Assembly: GCF_018860505.1 (NCBI RefSeq)
Contig: NZ_JAHKPU010000020.1
Span: 124,001-188,000 of the forward strand
DNA from: Pacificibacter marinus
Lineage (GTDB): Bacteria; Pseudomonadota; Alphaproteobacteria; Rhodobacterales; Rhodobacteraceae
Length of the DNA stretch: 64,000 nt
Direction of reading: 5' to 3'
The translations under genes were made by a program, and so were the position numbers. Below the pieces are notes generated by a model that had not been told where the DNA came from, made no database searches, and saw only the letters and a program-made list of their open reading frames with translations. The stretch's first letter is position 1. Each line of letters opens with the position of its first letter. Shown piece after piece: positions 53,818-63,531 of this stretch.

Positions 53818-54150
53818 ATGATTGATTGGAACCGCATTACCGAATTACGTGATGAAGTCGGCGTCGAGGATTTTGGCGAAGTTGTCGAACTCTTTCTTGA
53901 GGAAGTGGATGAAGTCATTGAACGACTTGAAACCACAGGGGATCGCACCAAACTCGAACAAGATCTGCATTTTTTAAAAGGCAGTTCAATGAATTTGGGG
54001 TTTGCGTCCTTTTCAAGTCTTTGCCAAACAGGAGAAATTGCTTCTGCAGATGGCCACTCTGACGCTGTCGACTTGGCAGAAATTTTAGCTTCCTACAAAA
54101 CATCGCGGGCTGAATTTACATCGAAAACTGACATTATTTTATCCAGTTAA
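53818..54150 (+). CDS. Hpt (histidine phosphotransfer) domain protein
   Basis: A 110-residue single-domain phosphorelay protein. The phospho-His is His51 in EQDLHFLKGSSMNLGFASFS, the classic HxLKGSS motif, in a helical bundle. FLEEVDEVIERLETTGDRTK precedes it. AAAGGAG lies upstream of the ATG. No sensor kinase is near, so the His may receive phosphate from a hybrid kinase elsewhere and pass it to the divergent REC-PP2C protein. The stop codon shares the sequence TTAA with the convergent ilvA stop. Confidence 0.9.
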   Translation: MIDWNRITELRDEVGVEDFGEVVELFLEEVDEVIERLETTGDRTKLEQDLHFLKGSSMNLGFASFSSLCQTGEIASADGHSDAVDLAEILASYKTSRAEFTSKTDIILSS

Positions 54151-55403
54151 AGAACAAACTCAGACAGAGTTTGGTCATTGGTTATGTCTTTATACACAAG
54201 ACCAGCTTGATCCATCTTATAAAACAAGCGTTCAAAATTCTTTGGATGGTCCGTTTCAATTCCGATCAAAACAGACCCGAAATTGCGTGCCGATTTTTTA
54301 AGATATTCAAACCGTGCAACATCGTCTGCATCTCCCAACAAGTCCAAAAAATCACGCAAAGCACCCGGTCGCTGTGGCATACGTAAAATAAAGTATTTCT
54401 TGAGTTCTAGATATTTCTGAGCCCGTTCCTTCACTTCAGGCAGGCGCTCAAAATCGAAATTCCCGCCTGACGCAATGCACAATACCCTGCGCCCACGGAT
54501 CACATCTTGCAAATCTTGTAAGGCATCAATCGCAAGCGCTCCGGCTGGCTCTAAAACGATGCCTTCGATGTTGAGCATCTCAATCATTGTCGCGCAGATG
54601 CGATCCTCTGGCGCCGTCAATAGCTGGCTTTTATCGACATGCCTCAAGGCAGCGAAAGGGGTCGATCCGATTTGCGCAACGGCAGCACCATCGACAAAGC
54701 TATCGATCGAACTTAGCGTCACGGGCGTTCCAGCGGCCACAGCGGCAGCCAGAGACGGGCCTCCGCTCGGCTCCACAAAATAAATCTCAGTACTCGGCGC
54801 CACCTGAGCCAAATATTGAACGACGCCAGCCGACAATCCGCCCCCACCAACAGGTAATATCACCACATCAGGGGCCTCGGCCATCTGATCCATAAACTCA
54901 ACAGCAACCGATGCCTGCCCCGCAATGACATCAACGTCGTCAAACGGTGCCAAAAAGTATCCTGACGCCTCATCGCAAAAGGTTTTGGCCGAAGCCAATG
55001 TATCATCAAAATAGTCCCCAACCATGCGCACCTCGATGTTATCACCACCAAAGATTTTGGTTTTTTCAATCTTTTGTTTGGGCGTGGTGACGGGCATAAA
55101 AATAACACCTCTGACCCCAAAATGGCGACAGGCAAAAGCCACACCTTGCGCGTGATTGCCTGCAGACGCACAAACAAAAAGATCAAGGTTTGGATTTTGC
55201 GTACGTGCGCGGCTCATCGCATTCACAGCACCGCGAATTTTGTAGCTACGTACAGGTGTAAGGTCTTCGCGTTTTAACCATATATCTGAGTCAAACTTTT
55301 GCGATAAGTGATCATTGCGCGCACATGGCGTAGGTTCAAACAATTTGCGCACCAACTGAGTGGCCTCGCGTGCGGGTCTGGTGATATCTGTGCTCCGCAT
55401 CAT
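54147..55403 (-). CDS. ilvA: Threonine ammonia-lyase (threonine dehydratase)
   Basis: A 418-residue PLP enzyme turning threonine into 2-oxobutanoate, the first step to isoleucine. PLP-lysine is in VRSYKIRGAVNAMSRART; SAGNHAQGVAFACRHFG, LPVGGGGLSAGVVQYL and ASGGNFDFERLPEV bind cofactor. The C-terminal part (about 340-418) is an ACT-like regulatory region (ILRMPQRPGALRDFLDLLG), giving the shorter, single-ACT form found in Corynebacterium and Bacillus rather than the 514-residue E. coli one. Start overlaps the membrane-protein gene by ATGA. Confidence 0.93.
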   Translation of the reverse strand: MMRSTDITRPAREATQLVRKLFEPTPCARNDHLSQKFDSDIWLKREDLTPVRSYKIRGAVNAMSRARTQNPNLDLFVCASAGNHAQGVAFACRHFGVRGVIFMPVTTPKQKIEKTKIFGGDNIEVRMVGDYFDDTLASAKTFCDEASGYFLAPFDDVDVIAGQASVAVEFMDQMAEAPDVVILPVGGGGLSAGVVQYLAQVAPSTEIYFVEPSGGPSLAAAVAAGTPVTLSSIDSFVDGAAVAQIGSTPFAALRHVDKSQLLTAPEDRICATMIEMLNIEGIVLEPAGALAIDALQDLQDVIRGRRVLCIASGGNFDFERLPEVKERAQKYLELKKYFILRMPQRPGALRDFLDLLGDADDVARFEYLKKSARNFGSVLIGIETDHPKNFERLFYKMDQAGLVYKDITNDQTLSEFVL

Positions 55404-56149
55404 CTGCCTGCCTTCGATGTTGCCAATTCATAAATTGCCGACAGCAGACTGACGCCGACCATCAAGCCGATCCATCCCGTGACCAAAGACACTACAACCC
55501 CGACGACGCCTGATCCCAAAAATGCGTAAGGCACTTGCAAAAGCAATGTCATCAAAATCATCAAAATCGTGGCTTGAAATATCTGCGCCTTATAAGGTTC
55601 CGTTTTAGACCAAACTTCTTGAATGGACAGAGATGTCCCAAGAGCGGATGCAGGCAACATAGGAGATAGCCTGTAAAACCCATACATCAATGCACTGCCA
55701 GCACAAATAATGAAGGCCATCACAAGAAACTGCAAAGCTCCAGCCAGAGCCATTACCAGCATCAAAACAAGCATCGCGACAAACATCATCGCAAAGAGCA
55801 CGACCATCAATAAAATGGATTTACCCATATAGGCCAGCATCAATGCCGCACGAAACGGCGGGATCACTGTTTGAGGGCGTTCACCCAGCAACACAAAACG
55901 ATGCCATTCCACCGCGATCCAAATACTTGCCACGATCACGGCTATATTTGCCCCGAGCGCGATCAATATTTGGTTCATCGTCAAGGCTTCCCACCCTTCG
56001 ACAGTTGCGGGCATAGCTGGCGCATAAGTTGAGGCGACAAGCACAATCGCCATGGTCGCGATCCAGATCAACCCAGATATCGCCAGCGCGTCATCCAAGT
56101 TTCGAAACACACGCGCGACAGCGTGCTTAAATAGCAAATATCCAGTCAT
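55400..56149 (-). CDS. Multi-pass membrane protein of unknown function
   Basis: A 249-residue protein with about six hydrophobic segments (near 22-42, 62-82, 105-135, 140-160, 190-210, 215-238) and a short basic first loop. The segment [20 protein letters not shown] is very rich in Met. No motif known to me is present. It is translationally coupled to ilvA by ATGA, which suggests joint expression, perhaps by chance of operon growth. A transporter or membrane scaffold role cannot be supported from sequence. Confidence 0.75.
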   Translation of the reverse strand: MTGYLLFKHAVARVFRNLDDALAISGLIWIATMAIVLVASTYAPAMPATVEGWEALTMNQILIALGANIAVIVASIWIAVEWHRFVLLGERPQTVIPPFRAALMLAYMGKSILLMVVLFAMMFVAMLVLMLVMALAGALQFLVMAFIICAGSALMYGFYRLSPMLPASALGTSLSIQEVWSKTEPYKAQIFQATILMILMTLLLQVPYAFLGSGVVGVVVSLVTGWIGLMVGVSLLSAIYELATSKAGR

Positions 56150-56286
56150 CTTGGTCCATTCCCAAATGTATTAGGCAACACTTAGGGCTTTTACGCGCAA
56201 ACAAAAAGCATTCAGAGCGTGAAACCTTGCCCTTCGCGCAAAAACTCGGTAATCGCCCAAGCGATATCCGCAAAAGGAAAAAGCCA

Positions 56287-57510
56287 ATGTCCGCGCCAAA
56301 AAAAGTCGTCCTCGCCTATTCAGGCGGTCTTGATACATCGATCATTTTGAAATGGCTTCAAACCGAATACGGTTGCGAAGTAGTCACCTTTACCGCCGAT
56401 TTGGGTCAAGGTGAGGAACTTGAACCGGCTCGCGCGAAAGCTGAACTGCTTGGCATCAAGTCTGAAAACATCTTTATCGAAGATGTGCGCGAAGAATTTG
56501 TACGTGATTTCGTATTCCCAATGTTCCGCGCGAATGCGATCTATGAGGGCCAATACCTGCTTGGCACATCTATCGCACGTCCGTTGATTTCTAAACGTCT
56601 TGTCGAGATCGCTGAAATGACTGGCGCGGATGCCGTGGCACATGGTGCGACAGGCAAAGGCAACGACCAAGTGCGTTTTGAATTGGCAGCCTATGCGTTG
56701 AACCCAGAAATCAAAGTGATCGCCCCTTGGCGTGAATGGGATCTGTCATCGCGCACACGTTTGCTGGAATTTGCGGAACAGCACCAAATCCCAGTTGCCA
56801 AAGACAAACGTGGCGAAGCGCCGTTTTCTGTCGACGCGAACATGCTGCACACCTCATCCGAGGGCAAAGTTCTGGAAGATCCAGCCGAGATCGCACCAGA
56901 ATACGTGCACCAACGCACTGTGAATCCAGAAGATGCGCCAGACACGCCTGAGTTCATCGAAGTTGGGTTTGAGAAAGGCGACGCCGTTTCCATAAATGGC
57001 GAAGCCTTAAGCCCAGCGACAGTTTTGGAAACGCTCAACGAATATGGCCGCAAACACGGAATCGGTCGTTTGGACTTTGTTGAAAACCGCTTCGTGGGCA
57101 TGAAATCCCGCGGCGTTTACGAAACACCAGGCGGCACGATCTTGCTGGAAGCCCACCGCGGCATCGAACAAATCACACTCGACAGCGGTTCTGGTCACCT
57201 CAAAGACAGCCTGATGCCACGCTACGCTGAGCTGATCTACAACGGTTTCTGGTACTCGCCGGAACGCGAAATGCTGCAGGCAGCGATCGACAAATCACAA
57301 GAACACGTGACAGGTACCGTGACATTGAAGCTCTACAAAGGGTCCGTATTCACTGTAGCCCGTGCATCTGACCACTCGCTGTATTCAGAAGCTCATGTGA
57401 CGTTTGAAGACGATGCTGGCGCATACGACCAAAAAGATGCGGCTGGCTTTATCCAGCTCAACGCCTTGCGCTTGAAACTTTTGGCGGCTCGCAATCGTCG
57501 CTTCAAATAA
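56287..57510 (+). CDS. argG: Argininosuccinate synthase
   Basis: A 407-residue enzyme joining citrulline and aspartate at the cost of ATP, in arginine synthesis. The P-loop is [20 protein letters not shown] at residues 7-26; [40 protein letters not shown] and [20 protein letters not shown] are invariant family stretches. ATG 56287 has AAGGA upstream and the family start; the frame is open to 56227 without similarity. A strong terminator follows. Confidence 0.97.
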   Translation: MSAPKKVVLAYSGGLDTSIILKWLQTEYGCEVVTFTADLGQGEELEPARAKAELLGIKSENIFIEDVREEFVRDFVFPMFRANAIYEGQYLLGTSIARPLISKRLVEIAEMTGADAVAHGATGKGNDQVRFELAAYALNPEIKVIAPWREWDLSSRTRLLEFAEQHQIPVAKDKRGEAPFSVDANMLHTSSEGKVLEDPAEIAPEYVHQRTVNPEDAPDTPEFIEVGFEKGDAVSINGEALSPATVLETLNEYGRKHGIGRLDFVENRFVGMKSRGVYETPGGTILLEAHRGIEQITLDSGSGHLKDSLMPRYAELIYNGFWYSPEREMLQAAIDKSQEHVTGTVTLKLYKGSVFTVARASDHSLYSEAHVTFEDDAGAYDQKDAAGFIQLNALRLKLLAARNRRFK

Positions 57511-57530
57511 TCATTAAGACATATGAATTG

Positions 57531-57561
57531 AAAAAGGGGCGCAAATTGCGTCCCTTTTTTT
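57531..57561 (+). terminator. Rho-independent terminator of argG
   Basis: AAAAAGGGGCGCA / TGCGTCCCTTTTT forms a strong stem with one G-T pair and a 3-base loop, ending in seven T, 20 bp after the argG stop. The A-run on the left gives it a chance to work on the minus strand as well, for the convergent kinase gene. Confidence 0.92.
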
Positions 57562-57587
57562 AATGCTGTGTTGCATGCTTCAATTAA

Positions 57588-58454
57588 CTAAACTGCAGCA
57601 ACCTCTGCCGCTGTCGGAATCGCATCCGCGGTACCGTGACGCGTGACTTTTAAAGCCGCGGCCTGCGTCGCCCATTCCATAGATTCTCGTATCGACAGAC
57701 TCAAATCCAGCCCAGATGCAAAATATCCAGCAAAAGTGTCGCCTGCTGCGGTCGTATCAACAGCTGTTACTTTAGGCGCAGTCACTTCAATCACCTCACC
57801 CGTTTTATTGGATCGCCACATGGCACCCTTTGCCCCTAAAGTAACCAAAACCTGCGGCACAGGAATTTTGTCTAACGTAACCCCCATTTCGCCACACAAC
57901 TGCTCAGCCTCGACCTCATTCATCACCAATATCGATACATGCGGCAACACCTGCTTGACCGCTTCGATAGAAAAAGGTGCCGCTGAATAAATCACGCGTA
58001 GCCCTTTATCCAAAGCCAATTTCGCCGTCTGAGACTGTAGGTTAGTTTCATTTTGCAACAGAAGCGTATCGTCAGGTTTTGCCAGTTCTATCGCCTTGGC
58101 AATACTGCCACCGTCTTGTTGCGCATTGGTGCCTGCGTCCAAAACGATAGTGTTTTCAGCTGCCGCATCAACATAGATAATCGCGTGCCCAGTGTTGCCA
58201 CTCAATGCGCGCAAATAGGTACAATCGACGCCATAGCTTTCGATCCGTTCCCGCACCCAGTTGTCTGATTGTCCAATGGCGCCAATATGATGCACCTTTG
58301 CCCCTGCCCGCGCAGCGGCCACGGATTGATTTACACCCTTACCACCCAAGCCAACAGAATAATTCGAAGCACTCAGAGTTTCACCTGGCTGAGGTAGATG
58401 GGGAAGTGCATAGAACCGGTCGATATTCACTGACCCAAGATTGAAAATTGTCAT
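57588..58454 (-). CDS. PfkB-family carbohydrate kinase (ribokinase-like)
   Basis: A 288-residue sugar kinase. Motif 1 is VGLGGKGVNQSVAAARAGAK near residue 33 and motif 2 is VDTTAAGDTFAGYFASGLDL near 230, with the catalytic Asp in AAGDTF. The opening FNLGSVNIDRFYALPHLPQP and the Asn-Glu segment LVMNEVEAEQLCGEMG are ribokinase-like. Ribose or a related pentose is likely, but no transport or pentose genes lie beside it, so the substrate is unproven. It lies 17 bp after maeB. Confidence 0.88.
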   Translation of the reverse strand: MTIFNLGSVNIDRFYALPHLPQPGETLSASNYSVGLGGKGVNQSVAAARAGAKVHHIGAIGQSDNWVRERIESYGVDCTYLRALSGNTGHAIIYVDAAAENTIVLDAGTNAQQDGGSIAKAIELAKPDDTLLLQNETNLQSQTAKLALDKGLRVIYSAAPFSIEAVKQVLPHVSILVMNEVEAEQLCGEMGVTLDKIPVPQVLVTLGAKGAMWRSNKTGEVIEVTAPKVTAVDTTAAGDTFAGYFASGLDLSLSIRESMEWATQAAALKVTRHGTADAIPTAAEVAAV

Positions 58455-58471
58455 GCACTTCCCTGTTTTTG

Positions 58472-60736
58472 CTAGCTTACTTGTCCGACTTTACACGCGG
58501 CCAAAATTGCCATGTTCAGGATATCATTAACAGTAGAAACCGTCGAGCAGACCTGAATAGGCTTATCAACCCCTGTCAAAATAGGACCGATAACAGTCGC
58601 GCCTGCCATTTCTTGCATCAGTTTCACCGAAATTGACGCCGAATGACGTGCTGGAACCACCAAAACATTGGCTGGCCCTGTCAAGCGGCAGAACGGATAG
58701 TTTGCCATCGCTTCAGGATTAAGCGCGACATCAACAGCCATCTCACCTTCATATTCGAAATCAACACCACGGCCATCCAATACTTTTGGCGCCAAGTGCA
58801 TTTTATTAGCACGCTCGGACACTGGATATCCAAAAGTTGAAAACGACGCGAAAGCCACACGAGGCTCGATTCCCATCGCGCGCGCCACCCGCGCGGCTGC
58901 CTCTGCGATATCAGCAAGATCGTTTTCATCAGGCCACTCATGCACCAAAGTGTCCGAAATAAAGACGATGCGACCTTTATGCAAAAGCGCCGTGACCCCC
59001 ACGGCCCCATCTGCAGCCGTGGCATCAAAGACGGAATTGATCCGGTCTAATACATGAGCAGATTTGCGCGTCGCCCCAGTTACCAAGCCATCGGCATGGC
59101 CATGAGCCAACATCAGCGCAGAAAACGCATGACGATCACGAGCCGCTAAACGGTGGATGTCTTTTTGATCATGGCCTGAACGTTGCAGACGATTGTACAA
59201 AAATGACTTATACGTGCCCAAATGTTCAGTATTAGCGGCGTTGATGATCTCAAGCTCAGTCGCTGTGTCTGTCAGCCCTTCTTCCTTCAGCATCTGTTTC
59301 ACGTCTTCTTCACGACCAACAACCAAAGCACGCCCAAAGCCGCCGCGTTGATAAGCCACAGCCGCCCGCAAAACACGCGCGTCATCGCCCTCGGCAAAGA
59401 CCATCGTCGCCTGCGCTTGCCGTGCACGTGCATACAACCCTTGCAAAATTTGCGCTGTTGGGTCCATGCGCGCCTTAAGATCGTGCTCATACCCCGCCAT
59501 GTCGACAATCGGGCGACGCGCCACGCCTGTGTCCATGCCTGCTTTCGCAACAGCAGGAGGAATGGTGTAAATCAAGCGCGGATCAAACGGCGTCGGAATA
59601 ATGTAATCCCGCCCGAACGATAGTTTTTGCCCGTAAGCCAAAGCAACTTCGTCAGGCACGTCTTCGCGGGCAAGTTCCGCCAAGGCGCGGGCACAGGCGA
59701 TTTTCATCTCATCATTGATCGCGCGCGCGTGAATATCTAATGCACCGCGGAACAGATACGGGAACCCCAAAACGTTGTTCACTTGGTTCGGGTAATCAGA
59801 GCGCCCCGTGGCCACGATAGCGTCTTCACGCACGGCGTGTGCATCTTCTGGGGTGATTTCTGGATCAGGGTTTGCCATGGCAAAAATCACAGGGTTTGGC
59901 GCCATTGAGGCCACCATATCTCCGGTCACAGCCCCCTTGGCAGAGACACCCAAAAACACATCTGCGTCCTGCATTGCCTCTTCCAATGTCCGCGCATCTG
60001 TTTTTGCGGCATGCGCCGATTTCCATTGGTTCATACCCTCGGTGCGGCCTTGATAAATAACGCCTTTGGTGTCGCACATGATACAATTGTCATGCTGCGC
60101 GCCCATGGATTTGATCAGTTCCAAACAAGCAATCCCAGCGGCACCTGCACCATTCAAAACGATACGACAGTCTTCGATCTTTTTGCCGGAAATATGTAAA
60201 GCATTGATCAGGCCTGCCGCGCAGATCACAGCCGTGCCGTGCTGATCATCGTGAAACACTGGGATGTCCATTTCTTCCTTGAGGCGTTGCTCAATGATGA
60301 AACATTCAGGGGCTTTGATATCTTCCAGATTGATCCCGCCAAAGGTAGGCCCCATCAATTTCACGGCTTGAATAATCTGTTCGGGATCTTCTGTGTCCAA
60401 CTCGATATCGATCGAATTCACATCCGCGAAGCGTTTGAATAAAACAGATTTACCTTCCATCACTGGCTTGGACGCAAGCGCACCAAGGTTCCCGAGACCC
60501 AGCACAGCAGTGCCATTGGAAATAACCGCAACAAGATTGCCTTTGTTGGTGTAATCATAGGCCGTCTCAGGATTTGCTGCGATCTCCTCGCAAGGCACGG
60601 CAACACCGGGCGAATAAGCCAAAGATAGATCGCGTTGCGTGGTCATCGGAACACTCGGCGTAATGTCGAACTTTCCGGGGCGCGGGTCCATATGGAACGC
60701 CAATGCTTCTTCGCGGGTATGTTTAGGTTTGGGCAT
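58472..60736 (-). CDS. maeB: NADP-dependent malic enzyme with phosphotransacetylase-like domain
   Basis: A 754-residue enzyme that decarboxylates malate to pyruvate. The malic-enzyme part (about 1-390) has [79 protein letters not shown] (NAD(P) site) and [20 protein letters not shown]. The C-terminal part (about 430-754) is a phosphate-acetyltransferase-like domain that is regulatory in this family. The length is typical of MaeB. It is divergent from mutS with 137 bp between starts. Confidence 0.96.
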   Translation of the reverse strand: MPKPKHTREEALAFHMDPRPGKFDITPSVPMTTQRDLSLAYSPGVAVPCEEIAANPETAYDYTNKGNLVAVISNGTAVLGLGNLGALASKPVMEGKSVLFKRFADVNSIDIELDTEDPEQIIQAVKLMGPTFGGINLEDIKAPECFIIEQRLKEEMDIPVFHDDQHGTAVICAAGLINALHISGKKIEDCRIVLNGAGAAGIACLELIKSMGAQHDNCIMCDTKGVIYQGRTEGMNQWKSAHAAKTDARTLEEAMQDADVFLGVSAKGAVTGDMVASMAPNPVIFAMANPDPEITPEDAHAVREDAIVATGRSDYPNQVNNVLGFPYLFRGALDIHARAINDEMKIACARALAELAREDVPDEVALAYGQKLSFGRDYIIPTPFDPRLIYTIPPAVAKAGMDTGVARRPIVDMAGYEHDLKARMDPTAQILQGLYARARQAQATMVFAEGDDARVLRAAVAYQRGGFGRALVVGREEDVKQMLKEEGLTDTATELEIINAANTEHLGTYKSFLYNRLQRSGHDQKDIHRLAARDRHAFSALMLAHGHADGLVTGATRKSAHVLDRINSVFDATAADGAVGVTALLHKGRIVFISDTLVHEWPDENDLADIAEAAARVARAMGIEPRVAFASFSTFGYPVSERANKMHLAPKVLDGRGVDFEYEGEMAVDVALNPEAMANYPFCRLTGPANVLVVPARHSASISVKLMQEMAGATVIGPILTGVDKPIQVCSTVSTVNDILNMAILAACKVGQVS

Positions 60737-60873
60737 TTCGGGGGCCTCCTTTTTGCCAGTCTGACCTTATTAACGATCCATGCGCCCTCACTCAACAAAA
60801 GAACGCATGTGCCCTTTACGCTGCCAGTGCGGACGCTAAATTGGGGCCGCAACTTAATCCGAGGAATTCCTAC

Positions 60874-63531
60874 GTGGCCGCAGAAAAATCTACCGTGACA
60901 CCAATGATGGCGCAGTTCCTCGAAATAAAATCGCGTCACCGCGACGCTCTGCTGTTTTACCGCATGGGCGACTTTTACGAGATGTTCTTTGACGACGCGA
61001 TTGCCGCAGCACAAGCGCTCGATATTGCTTTGACCAAACGTGGCAAACATGATGGCGATGACATTCCCATGTGCGGCGTGCCTGTGCATGCGGCAGAAAA
61101 CTACTTTCATACGTTGATCCGCAAGGGATTCCGCGTCGCCGTATGTGAACAGCTGGAAAGCCCAGCCGAGGCCAAAAAGCGTGGTGCTAAATCCGTTGTA
61201 AAACGTGATGTGGTGCGACTTGTCACCCCCGGCACATTAACCGAAGACAGTCTGCTGGAAGCGCGCCGTCACAACTTTCTCGCGGCCTTCGCCGAGGTGC
61301 GTGACGAGGGCGCTTTGGCATGGGTCGATATTTCAACAGGTGCGTTTCACGTGATGCCCTGCCCGTTGATCCGCCTTGCGCCAGAATTGGCGCGGTTAAA
61401 CCCCTCTGAGATGATCGTGTCAGAAGCAAATCCATCAAATTGGGCCGAATTAGTCCCTGATTTTGATGCGGCAACCACAGCCTTGTCGCGCAGTTCTTTT
61501 GATAGCACATCGGCCGCAAAACGCTTGCAAGATCTGTTTGGCGTCTCAAGTTTAGATTCTTTCGCACCCTTTGGTTTGGCAGAAATCTCTGCCATGGGTG
61601 CGATCATCGATTATTTGGAAATCACTCAAAAAGGCAAACTGCCTTTGGTTCGCCCACCCTTACGTGAAAATACTGGCGGCGCAATGCAGATCGATGCCGC
61701 AACGCGACGCAATTTGGAGATCACTCACGCCCTATCTGGCGGACGCGAAGGGTCGCTTATAGCTGCTATGGATCGCACCGTGACCGCTGCGGGTGGCAGA
61801 TTACTGGAACGGCGGTTATCCAGTCCATCGCGCGATGTGTCCGTAATCCAAGCGCGCCTAGATGCGATCGAGTTTTCAATTACAAACCGTCAGCAAGCTG
61901 ATGCGCTGCGCGATGTGTTGCGTAAGGTGCCTGACATGGAACGCAGTCTGTCACGTCTTGGCTTGGATCGGGCCGGACCACGTGATTTAACCGCAATTCG
62001 CAGCGGCTTGACCCAAGCACTTACTATTTCTCAATCGATGGATGCGAGTCAAATACCGACCCTATTCCAGCAAAACATGGATATTTTACAAGGGCACGAT
62101 CAGACAATTGACCTGCTGGAAGATGCACTTGTGGCCGAGCCGCCCCTACTTGCACGTGATGGTGGATTTATCGCCGAAGGCTATGACGCCGAACTTGATG
62201 AATGCCGCACATTGCGCGACCAAGGTCGCGGTGTGATCGCCTCTTTGCAGATGCAGTATGCGGAAACGACAGGCATTCAATCGCTCAAAGTAAAGCACAA
62301 TAATGTGCTGGGCTACTTCATCGAATGTACCGCGACACATGCCGAAAAAATGTTGTCCGAACCACTGAACGAAACCTTTATCCATCGTCAAACCACGGCC
62401 AGCCAAGTGCGGTTCACCACACTGGAACTCAGCGAGTTGGAAACCAAAATCCACAACGCAGGCGGCCGCGCACTTGAGATTGAAAAACGTCTGTTTGCCA
62501 CATTGCGCGACGCTATTTTATCCGTAGCGCCGCGCATTGCTGATGCCTCGCGCGCTTTGGCCGAATTTGATCTTGTCACGGCATTGGCTGATCTTGCTGT
62601 TGGCGAGAACTGGACGCGCCCTAAGGTGGATTCAGGTCGATCTTTTGATATTCAAGGGGGGCGTCACCCTGTTGTCGAGCGTGCCCTGCGCAAGCAGGGC
62701 CAGTCCCAATTTGTCGCCAATGATTGCCGCCTAACTGATGGACATGATGGGGCTGCAATTTGGCTTTTGACGGGTCCAAACATGGCCGGTAAATCGACAT
62801 TTTTACGTCAAAACGCACTGATCGCGTTGATTGCACAGATGGGTTCATTTGTGCCCGCAACCTTTGCTCATATCGGTATCGTGTCGCAGCTGTTTTCACG
62901 TGTGGGGGCTTCGGACGATCTGGCCCGTGGACGGTCCACGTTCATGGTCGAAATGGTGGAAACCGCCGCCATTTTAAACCAAGCTGACGACCGTGCTTTG
63001 GTGATTTTGGATGAAATTGGCCGCGGCACCGCAACCTATGACGGATTGTCTATCGCTTGGGCCACTTTAGAGCACCTGCATGACGTCAATAAATCCCGCG
63101 CATTGTTTGCGACCCATTACCACGAAATGACTGCACTATCCGACAAGCTGAGTGGCGCAGACAATGCCACCGTTGCGGTTAAAGAATGGGACGGCGATGT
63201 GATTTTCTTGCACGAGGTCATAAAGGGCAAGGCTGATCGATCTTACGGCGTACAGGTCGCCAAGCTTGCAGGGCTGCCCCACGCTGTTGTGGAACGCGCG
63301 CGCATTGTTTTGCAAGCTTTGGAAAACGGAGATTCTGATACCAAAACCTCTCCGAAGGCAATCATCGATGATTTACCACTGTTTTCAATCAATCCAGCCC
63401 CGACACCCGCGCCAATACAAACAGGTCCAAGTGAGGTTGAAGAAAAGCTCGCCGAGATACTTCCCGACGAGCTGACACCCCGAGAGGCGCTGCAATTGCT
63501 ATACGAACTCAAATCGCTCGCGGTCGTTTAA
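60874..63531 (+). CDS. mutS: DNA mismatch repair protein MutS
   Basis: An 885-residue mismatch sensor. The Phe-x-Glu wedge is Phe34-Tyr-Glu36 in RMGDFYEMFFDDA. The ATPase has Walker A LTGPNMAGKSTFLRQNALIA, signature-loop DLARGRSTFMVEMVE, Walker B LVILDEIGRGTATYDGLSIA and FATHYHEMTALSDKL. GTG 60874 is chosen because GAGGA lies eight bases before it; a TTG at 60841 and an ATG at 60904 are the alternatives. Its stop shares TTAA with the convergent grpE stop. Confidence 0.96.
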   Translation: MAAEKSTVTPMMAQFLEIKSRHRDALLFYRMGDFYEMFFDDAIAAAQALDIALTKRGKHDGDDIPMCGVPVHAAENYFHTLIRKGFRVAVCEQLESPAEAKKRGAKSVVKRDVVRLVTPGTLTEDSLLEARRHNFLAAFAEVRDEGALAWVDISTGAFHVMPCPLIRLAPELARLNPSEMIVSEANPSNWAELVPDFDAATTALSRSSFDSTSAAKRLQDLFGVSSLDSFAPFGLAEISAMGAIIDYLEITQKGKLPLVRPPLRENTGGAMQIDAATRRNLEITHALSGGREGSLIAAMDRTVTAAGGRLLERRLSSPSRDVSVIQARLDAIEFSITNRQQADALRDVLRKVPDMERSLSRLGLDRAGPRDLTAIRSGLTQALTISQSMDASQIPTLFQQNMDILQGHDQTIDLLEDALVAEPPLLARDGGFIAEGYDAELDECRTLRDQGRGVIASLQMQYAETTGIQSLKVKHNNVLGYFIECTATHAEKMLSEPLNETFIHRQTTASQVRFTTLELSELETKIHNAGGRALEIEKRLFATLRDAILSVAPRIADASRALAEFDLVTALADLAVGENWTRPKVDSGRSFDIQGGRHPVVERALRKQGQSQFVANDCRLTDGHDGAAIWLLTGPNMAGKSTFLRQNALIALIAQMGSFVPATFAHIGIVSQLFSRVGASDDLARGRSTFMVEMVETAAILNQADDRALVILDEIGRGTATYDGLSIAWATLEHLHDVNKSRALFATHYHEMTALSDKLSGADNATVAVKEWDGDVIFLHEVIKGKADRSYGVQVAKLAGLPHAVVERARIVLQALENGDSDTKTSPKAIIDDLPLFSINPAPTPAPIQTGPSEVEEKLAEILPDELTPREALQLLYELKSLAVV

